This document shows, one piece after another, positions 59,360-64,000 of a DNA stretch of 64,000 bases. Position 1 is the first letter of the stretch. Each line of letters begins with the position of its first letter. A program made the position numbers and the translations under genes. The stretch is from Mucilaginibacter rubeus. GTDB taxonomy: Bacteria > Bacteroidota > Bacteroidia > Sphingobacteriales > Sphingobacteriaceae. The notes below the pieces were generated by a model. It saw nothing but the letters and a program-made list of their open reading frames with translations. It was not told the origin of the DNA and ran no database searches. The DNA lies in NCBI RefSeq assembly GCF_003286415.2, contig NZ_CP043450.1:6448001-6512000 (forward strand), read 5' to 3'.

Positions 59360-61339
59360 TTAATAAGCCAACAACCTCTCCATAGTCTGCTCCAGCCTTG
59401 CCTTTGCCATAAACTGATCTTCCAAAGCTTTATTCATGGGGATGGCAGTATCCAGACTGCCGCAACGGATTACCGGGGCGTCGAGGTATTTAAAACAATG
59501 CTCGGCAATGTGAGCTGCAATTTCAGCACCGAAACCACTGGTAAGGGTATCTTCATGTAAGATCAACGCTCTGCCTGTTTTTTTAACGCTCGCTTCAACT
59601 GCTTCCTGGTCCCAGGGTTGCAGGCTGCGGAGGTCGATAATCTCGATGGATTGATCCGGATGTTTATCTGCATACTCTAAAGCCCAGTGTACACCGAGGC
59701 CAAATGTAATAATGCTGGCCTTTTCGCCTTGTTTAATGACATTGGCTTTGCCAATCTCAATCATTACCTCATTATCGGGTACATCGGCACTAATGCTTCG
59801 GTAAAGATATTTGTGTTCGAAATAAATTACAGGATTGGGGTCATCGATAGCGGCAAGCAGCAGGCCTTTGGCATCTGCTGGGGTGGCCGGGTAAACCACT
59901 TTTAAACCGGGGGTTTTGGTAAACCAGGCTTCGTTACTTTGCGAGTGGAAGGGGCCTGCACCGGTGCCCGCGCCCGTCGGCATCCGGATCACCACATCAA
60001 CGCCCTGCCCCCATCGGTAATGCGTTTTGGCCAGGTTATTAACAACCTGGTTAAAGCCACACGTGACAAAATCTGCAAACTGCATTTCGACCACGGCTTT
60101 GTAACCATTAATGGCAAGCCCCATGCCTGCACCTACAATTGCCGATTCGCAGATGGGCGTATTGCGTATGCGGGCTTTGCCAAACTCTTCCACAAAGCCC
60201 TGGGTAATTTTAAAAGCGCCGCCGTATTCGGCAATATCCTGCCCCATGATTACGAGATTAGGGTGTTTGCGCATAGCTTGTTTAAGCCCGTCGCTAATGG
60301 CATCTATATAGCGCTTGTTAGTAACTGCTGCAGGTTGTGGTTTTGCAGCCGGGAAGCTGTAGGGCTTGTACATGTCCTGTACTTCTGTGGCAATATCAGG
60401 TATAATATCTGCCTCGGCGTAAACTTTTTCAATTTCGGTTTCGATGATGGCGGCGAACTCCTTGCGGATAGCCGGGATCATATCTTTAAGCAAAACCCCT
60501 TCGGTAAGCAGGTACTTTTCAAAGTTTGCAACCGGATCTTTTCCTGCCCACCATTCAAATAAATTATTGGGGACGTATTTGGTACCTGATGCCTCCTCGT
60601 GGCCACGCATCCTGAAGGTCATGCATTCCAGCAAGATGGGGCGTGGGTTTTCACGAATGGCTTTATTAAGTGTGGTGATGGTATTATAAACCTCAAGCAG
60701 GTTATTGCCATCAATCCGGCGACCTTCCATGCCGTAACCTATGGCTTTATCAATCAGTTCGCGGCAATTATATTGCTCGTTGGTTGGGGTAGAAAGGGCG
60801 TAGCCATTATTTTCGATTAAAAATATTACCGGTAATTTCCAAACGGAAGCTATGTTAAGGGCTTCATGAAAGTCGCCTTCGCTGGTAGCTCCTTCCCCGG
60901 TAAAAACAAGTGTCGATTTTTTTTTGCCCGATAATACATCGGCCAGGGCAATTCCATCGGCCAGGGCAAGCTGCGGGCCAAGGTGCGATATCATCCCGAT
61001 GATCTTATACTCCTGGGTACCGAAATGGAAAGAGCGGTCGCGCCCCTTGGTAAAGCCCGAAGGTTTGCCCTGCCATTGTGCCATTAACCTTGATAAGGGA
61101 ATACCCCGGGATGTAAAAACACCCAGGTTGCGGTGCATGGGCAAAATATATTCGTCTGGATTCATGGCCAGGGCGCTGCCAACTGCTATGGCTTCCTGGC
61201 CAATGCCCGAAAACCATTTGCCAATGCGCCCCTGCCTCAGCAGGATCAGCATCTTTTCTTCAACCATGCGTGGGAATAGCAATTTTTTGTAAAATGCCAG
61301 CAAAGTATCATTATCGAGGTTTTTCCTGTCAAAAATCAT
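59360..61339 (-). CDS. Branched-chain 2-oxoacid dehydrogenase E1, alpha and beta fused
   Basis: 659 aa. Alpha part (1-about 330) binds thiamine diphosphate via GEG (148-150) ... ENN (176-178) in FTGEGATSEGDFHEALN. The beta part (about 345-659) begins KRYIDAISDGLKQAMRKHPN and has MQFADFVTCGFNQ. Fusion is normal in Bacteroidota, so this is not a frameshift. It decarboxylates branched-chain 2-oxoacids for branched fatty acids and amino acid breakdown, with E2/E3 encoded elsewhere. It needs TPP, as supplied by the thiamine operon. Confidence 0.95.
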   Translation of the reverse strand: MIFDRKNLDNDTLLAFYKKLLFPRMVEEKMLILLRQGRIGKWFSGIGQEAIAVGSALAMNPDEYILPMHRNLGVFTSRGIPLSRLMAQWQGKPSGFTKGRDRSFHFGTQEYKIIGMISHLGPQLALADGIALADVLSGKKKSTLVFTGEGATSEGDFHEALNIASVWKLPVIFLIENNGYALSTPTNEQYNCRELIDKAIGYGMEGRRIDGNNLLEVYNTITTLNKAIRENPRPILLECMTFRMRGHEEASGTKYVPNNLFEWWAGKDPVANFEKYLLTEGVLLKDMIPAIRKEFAAIIETEIEKVYAEADIIPDIATEVQDMYKPYSFPAAKPQPAAVTNKRYIDAISDGLKQAMRKHPNLVIMGQDIAEYGGAFKITQGFVEEFGKARIRNTPICESAIVGAGMGLAINGYKAVVEMQFADFVTCGFNQVVNNLAKTHYRWGQGVDVVIRMPTGAGTGAGPFHSQSNEAWFTKTPGLKVVYPATPADAKGLLLAAIDDPNPVIYFEHKYLYRSISADVPDNEVMIEIGKANVIKQGEKASIITFGLGVHWALEYADKHPDQSIEIIDLRSLQPWDQEAVEASVKKTGRALILHEDTLTSGFGAEIAAHIAEHCFKYLDAPVIRCGSLDTAIPMNKALEDQFMAKARLEQTMERLLAY

Positions 61340-61371
61340 AACGTAAAACTACTGAAGTTTTTAAAACTTTG

Positions 61372-61379
61372 TATGTTTG
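61372..61379 (+). promoter_or_regulatory. Promoter -7 box for the DUF4198-like gene
   Basis: TATGTTTG is an exact TAnnTTTG match, 19 nt before the ATG at 61399. No TTTG is seen at -33. Confidence 0.45.
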
Positions 61380-61398
61380 ATGATACTATCAAAAAACT

Positions 61399-62250
61399 AT
61401 GAAACGTACGGGGATTTTACTCTTGGTGTTACTGTTGCTGATCGGTTTCGCGGCCAGCTCACAGGATTTTTTCTTATTGCCACATAATTTTTACGTGCAT
61501 AAAGGCGATAAGCTGAACCTGCATTTACTGAGCGGTAATGAGTTTAAGCCTGAAAATGAATTTATTTACGCTAAAGCAAAGGCAACTAAGTTTATGCTGT
61601 ATGAGGGCTCTAAAAAAACAGACCTTTCAAAAAGCAGCAATCCTGCCGACAGTAGTTTACTTACCTATGAGCTTCAGAACTCGGGTCTTGCGCTTTTTGA
61701 ACTGGTGAGGGAGGATGAAACAGAATCGGAAAGGAATAAATTTATAAGGGCGCTTGAAAGCGAAGGCCTTGATAAAATGGCCGAAGAAGCCCGTGCCAGC
61801 AGTCAGCAATACTTTGTTGAAAGGTATCACCAATCCTCCAAAACGCTGATCTCTGTTGATAAGGCCAATGGAAAAGACTTTGATAAACCGCTGGGCGAAG
61901 ATTACGAGATTGTGATACAGCAGAATCCCTATAAGTCGGCATACGGAGATGATGTTACCGCACAGATTCTGTTTAAAGGCAAGCCGATGAAGGATGCCGC
62001 GGTAATTCAATACGTACGTACGCTGAATGGTACTATTATACCGCAAAAGCTTTTAAGTGATAATAACGGCCTGGTGTTTTTTAAACTAAGCCGCGAAGGG
62101 GTTTATATGATCAGCTCAACCCACGTTGAACCGGCACAGGACAAAAAAGCCGATTACGAAAACTGGACCGCTACCTTCACTTTCGCGTTCAGCAATACTG
62201 ACGATACCCCGAATACCTATAGGGAGTTTGGGTTTGGAAATAAACACTGA
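61399..62250 (+). CDS. Exported DUF4198-like protein
   Basis: 283 aa with signal peptide MKRTGILLLVLLLLIGFAAS. It opens with HDFFLLP-like QDFFLLPHNFYVHKGDKLNLHLLSG, the DUF4198 hallmark, and has an Ig-like C-terminal domain (DVTAQILFKGKPMKDAAVIQYV; DNNGLVFFKLSREGVYMIS). DUF4198 proteins sit by nickel or cobalt transporters in many bacteria, but no such gene is next to this one. A central Glu-rich helix (about 100-145) is unusual. Metal binding is a guess. Confidence 0.8.
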   Translation: MKRTGILLLVLLLLIGFAASSQDFFLLPHNFYVHKGDKLNLHLLSGNEFKPENEFIYAKAKATKFMLYEGSKKTDLSKSSNPADSSLLTYELQNSGLALFELVREDETESERNKFIRALESEGLDKMAEEARASSQQYFVERYHQSSKTLISVDKANGKDFDKPLGEDYEIVIQQNPYKSAYGDDVTAQILFKGKPMKDAAVIQYVRTLNGTIIPQKLLSDNNGLVFFKLSREGVYMISSTHVEPAQDKKADYENWTATFTFAFSNTDDTPNTYREFGFGNKH

Positions 62251-62252
62251 TT

Positions 62253-62389
62253 TTAATTAGTAGCAGGTTTTAGTTGCAGTAGCAGCGGAGCTGTTTAAAA
62301 AAAATAAAGGCCCGGTTCACTTAATTAGTAGCAGGTTTTAGTTGCAGTAGCAGTTGAGCTTTTAATAAAAAAATAAATGCCCGGTTCAA
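62253..62389. repeat. Two tandem 68-bp units
   Basis: TTAATTAGTAGCAGGTTTTA... begins at 62253 and again at 62321, with about 85% match over 68 bp, each ending in GCCCGGTTCA. The second unit is completed by the terminator's other arm; the first is not. Confidence 0.85.
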
Positions 62390-62403
62390 TCAACCGGGCA
62401 TTT
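62375..62403 (-). terminator. Terminator of the small secreted protein gene
   Basis: A 12-bp stem AAATGCCCGGTT / AACCGGGCATTT with a 5-nt loop; on the minus strand it is followed by ATTTTTTTATT. It may also end the DUF4198-like transcript from the other side. Confidence 0.9.
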
Positions 62404-62429
62404 GTTATATATTGAGTTAGTGATTTTTA

Positions 62430-62825
62430 TTATTGAGCGATGTAAAATGATTTTTGATCGCCATCCTGGTAAACGTGGATTGATTTTTTAACCACCTGGT
62501 TATTGCTGTAGATCTCCATGGTATATTCACCATCGGCCAAACCGTTTAACACGTAGCCTTTGCTCACATCGGTTTTGCTGGGCACAATGTCTTTCAATAA
62601 AAGTTCATTGTCTTTATTGTAAACCTTTACAACTGATTTTCCGTTTTCAGATTTTGCAAAGTTTATTTTTAAACCGCGATCATGATCAAGGGCTTTAAAG
62701 CTTACTACTTCTTTTGCTTTAGGATTAACATCGGCATTGCCTTCGTCGGCTTTGGCTACTTTGGTAGCAAATACTCCTGCAGTTAATAATACAAATAAGG
62801 CTGATAATTTTATTGAGGTTTTCAT
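62430..62825 (-). CDS. Small secreted Ig-like protein (DUF3244-like)
   Basis: 131 aa with signal peptide MKTSIKLSALFVLLTAGVFA. The mature part is one beta-sandwich (GLKINFAKSENGKSVVKVYNK ... LNGLADGEYTMEIYSNNQVV ... GDQKSFYIAQ), like DUF3244 or T9SS-type C-terminal modules, but with no sorting signal. Function unknown. Single gene with a strong terminator. Confidence 0.75.
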   Translation of the reverse strand: MKTSIKLSALFVLLTAGVFATKVAKADEGNADVNPKAKEVVSFKALDHDRGLKINFAKSENGKSVVKVYNKDNELLLKDIVPSKTDVSKGYVLNGLADGEYTMEIYSNNQVVKKSIHVYQDGDQKSFYIAQ

Positions 62826-63343
62826 GGCGTTAAGGTTTTAATGTTTTTAAATATGTTGTGTTGTTGTTTTCAATGATCAAATGAACAACATATATTTTGA
62901 CTGCTAAAAAGAGTTATACCAGCCATGGATATAAATAGACAAAGCCCTGAAAGTGCTCTGCAAACGCTAAAAAGGCACAATTGGTCGAAGTTTTGGGAGT
63001 TGGTCGGGAATTTTGGGGAGTTGGTAGAAAGCTTCGAGCTATTGGTCAGGCGGGAGGTGGAAATAGCCTATAATGTGGAGTGCTGTCCTGTTAATGATTA
63101 TCAATCAACCGCATGTCATTTCGAACGAACCCGATTGGGGGCGTGCGGGGCTGGTGAGGAGAAATCTTATACGCCGTGTAGGGGCATTCTGCATGGCGTA
63201 TAAGATTTCTCTTTCGCCCCGGCGCTCGTTCTCCCGCCCGCAGCTCTATCGAAATGACATTTTCTTTTATTTGAAAGAGATCTACGGATGATGAATTTTG
63301 TAAAGAGGCGATTATGCGTCCTTGCAGAAAGAGATATAAAAAA
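62826..63343. other. Gene-free repeat-rich spacer before rsmA
   Basis: 518 bp. Near 62980-63055 there are imperfect direct repeats of the type TTGGTCG(A/G)...TTTTGGGAGTTGGT. At 63113-63260 lies a large composite palindrome. An ORF over 62925-63203 has no protein-like features and overlaps these repeats. Confidence 0.6.
63113..63260. repeat. Composite palindrome (ATGTCATTTCGA outer arms, family 2 inner hairpin)
   Basis: Outer arms ATGTCATTTCGA (63113-63124) and TCGAAATGACAT (63249-63260). The inner hairpin AGAAATCTTATACGCC / GGCGTATAAGATTTCT (63160-63175 / 63195-63210) is a 16-bp perfect stem related to the one at 8804-8847. Confidence 0.85.
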
Positions 63344-64000
63344 TTACCTTGTTGCCGATACCTTGTTGGTAAGCGCTACAAAATCTGCTACGCTTAACCT
63401 TTCAGCCCGTAGTTCGAGCATTGGTTCGTCGGTTAATTTCTCTTTATTAATAAGTGATGAGATGGCGTTGCGCAAGGTTTTGCGACGCTGGTTAAAGCCG
63501 GCTTTTACAATTTGCCAAAACAACTTCTCATCACAGTCAAGGGTTTGCTTTTCGTTGCGCGTAAGCCTGATCACTGCCGAAAGTACTTTTGGCGGTGGGT
63601 TGAACACGCCCGCTTTTACGGTAAACAAATATTCTACTTTATAATAAGCCTGTAAGAATACGCTCAGGATACCGTACTCCTTGCTGCCCGCTTTAGCCGC
63701 GCAGCGTTCCGCAACTTCTTTCTGAAACATGCCCACTACTTCTACCACCTGCTGGCGGTTGTCAAGTACTTTAAACAGGATCTGCGATGAGATATTATAG
63801 GGAAAGTTACCGATAATGGCAAAGCTTTCGGGGAAAATGCTTTTAAAATCAAGTTCCAGGAAATCGGCATTGATGAGCCTGTTGCCCAGTTGCGGATATT
63901 TCTTTTTCAGGAAATCGTACGATTCGGTATCGATATCAATGAGCGATGTTTCGTATTCGGTTTTTTGCAGCAGGAAATCAGACAGCACACCCATCCCCGG
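63344..64000 (-). CDS. rsmA: 16S rRNA dimethyladenosine transferase, cut by the window edge
   Basis: Only the C-terminal part (about 218 codons) is in the window; the gene continues beyond 64000, as the frame is open at the edge with PGMGVLSDFLL, the SAM-binding motif I end. SAM/adenine site IGNFPYNISSQILFK is the NLPY-type catalytic motif. RsmA (KsgA) dimethylates A1518 and A1519 of 16S rRNA; loss gives kasugamycin resistance. The C-terminal helical domain (RRKTLRNAISSL) is present. The internal ATG at 63994 is not the start. Confidence 0.96.
   Translation of the reverse strand, partial: PGMGVLSDFLLQKTEYETSLIDIDTESYDFLKKKYPQLGNRLINADFLELDFKSIFPESFAIIGNFPYNISSQILFKVLDNRQQVVEVVGMFQKEVAERCAAKAGSKEYGILSVFLQAYYKVEYLFTVKAGVFNPPPKVLSAVIRLTRNEKQTLDCDEKLFWQIVKAGFNQRRKTLRNAISSLINKEKLTDEPMLELRAERLSVADFVALTNKVSATR

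Noticed and set aside
59939..60562. 207-aa ORF antisense to the fused E1 gene
   Set aside because: It mirrors a strongly conserved enzyme gene on the other strand, and its protein has no recognisable motif.
59360..61339. E1 gene as a frameshift fusion of two genes
   Set aside because: The alpha-beta fused E1 is normal in Bacteroidota and the frame is continuous with a sensible linker.
62253..62389. Possible CRISPR or attachment site from the two 68-bp repeats
   Set aside because: Only two units in direct contact, without spacers, and they contain terminator pieces.
62925..63203. 92-aa plus-strand ORF before rsmA
   Set aside because: It lies across direct repeats and the composite palindrome, has no domain, signal or ribosome site, and its composition follows the repeats.

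Overview
The window comes from a Bacteroidota chromosome, most likely family Sphingobacteriaceae and Mucilaginibacter-like. This assignment is inferred from gene content, not from a database match. The supporting signs are SusC/SusD with an STN-domain receptor, a FecR/ECF-sigma pair, a gliding-type C-terminal sorting domain, a fused E1 alpha/beta 2-oxoacid dehydrogenase, a HYC_CC_PP protein, promoters of the TTTG / TAnnTTTG type, few Shine-Dalgarno sites, and several families of long palindromic intergenic repeats. There is no prophage, integron, CRISPR, rRNA or tRNA, and no recognisable transposase.

Layout. 0.3-3.5 kb: SprT-like protein and feoAB. 3.9-8.8 kb: gcvH, a VanZ-like protein and a very small lipoprotein packed together, two tandem TPR proteins, a serine hydrolase and YbaB. 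8.9-12.1 kb: a four-gene metal-handling operon (HYC_CC_PP, HMA-domain protein, two outer-membrane-type proteins, one very Met/His-rich), probably for copper. 12.2-17.6 kb: OmpA-like lipoprotein, a two-component system cotranscribed with two envelope proteins, and ApbE. 17.9-28.7 kb: an amino-sugar/glycan locus (GH20 hexosaminidase, NagX/HGSNAT-like acyltransferase, SusD, SusC, FecR, ECF sigma). 28.9-36.1 kb: a Planctomycete-type cytochrome cluster (LRR cytochrome c, beta-propeller, DUF1501, DUF1549/DUF1553). 36.4-41.4 kb: SGNH-like protein, secreted FAD oxidoreductase, DinB/YfiT-type protein, short LMW phosphatase and an acyl-CoA-dehydrogenase-like flavoprotein. 41.4-44.8 kb: thiamine uptake operon (TonB receptor and PnuT-type transporter) under a TPP riboswitch. 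44.9-49.6 kb: ParE-type toxin-antitoxin pair, aspS, three tandem FKBP lipoproteins and miaE. 49.8-53.9 kb: LytS/LytTR two-component pair and a T9SS-type adhesin. 54-64 kb: FAD monooxygenase, RsmI-like methyltransferase, a conserved unknown, a six-hairpin glycosidase-like protein, fused E1, a DUF4198-like protein, a small secreted protein and the 3' part of rsmA/ksgA.

How the genes work together. The STN domain on SusC, the FecR anti-sigma and the divergent ECF sigma form a complete trans-envelope signalling chain that probably controls uptake of an amino-sugar-containing glycan, which GH20 and the acyltransferase would then process. The adjacent cytochrome/DUF1501/DUF1553 genes encode Tat-exported or lipid-anchored proteins and could form an uncharacterised periplasmic oxidation system. 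The thiamine operon is controlled by a riboswitch that carries an unusual insert of about 88 nt at its three-way junction.

The strongest leads are the riboswitch insert, the HYC_CC_PP metal operon with an apparently leaderless promoter, the cytochrome cluster, the FKBP triplet in which only the middle copy keeps a canonical Phe-Asp pocket, and the dense repeat landscape (six copies of one palindrome family plus at least five other families).
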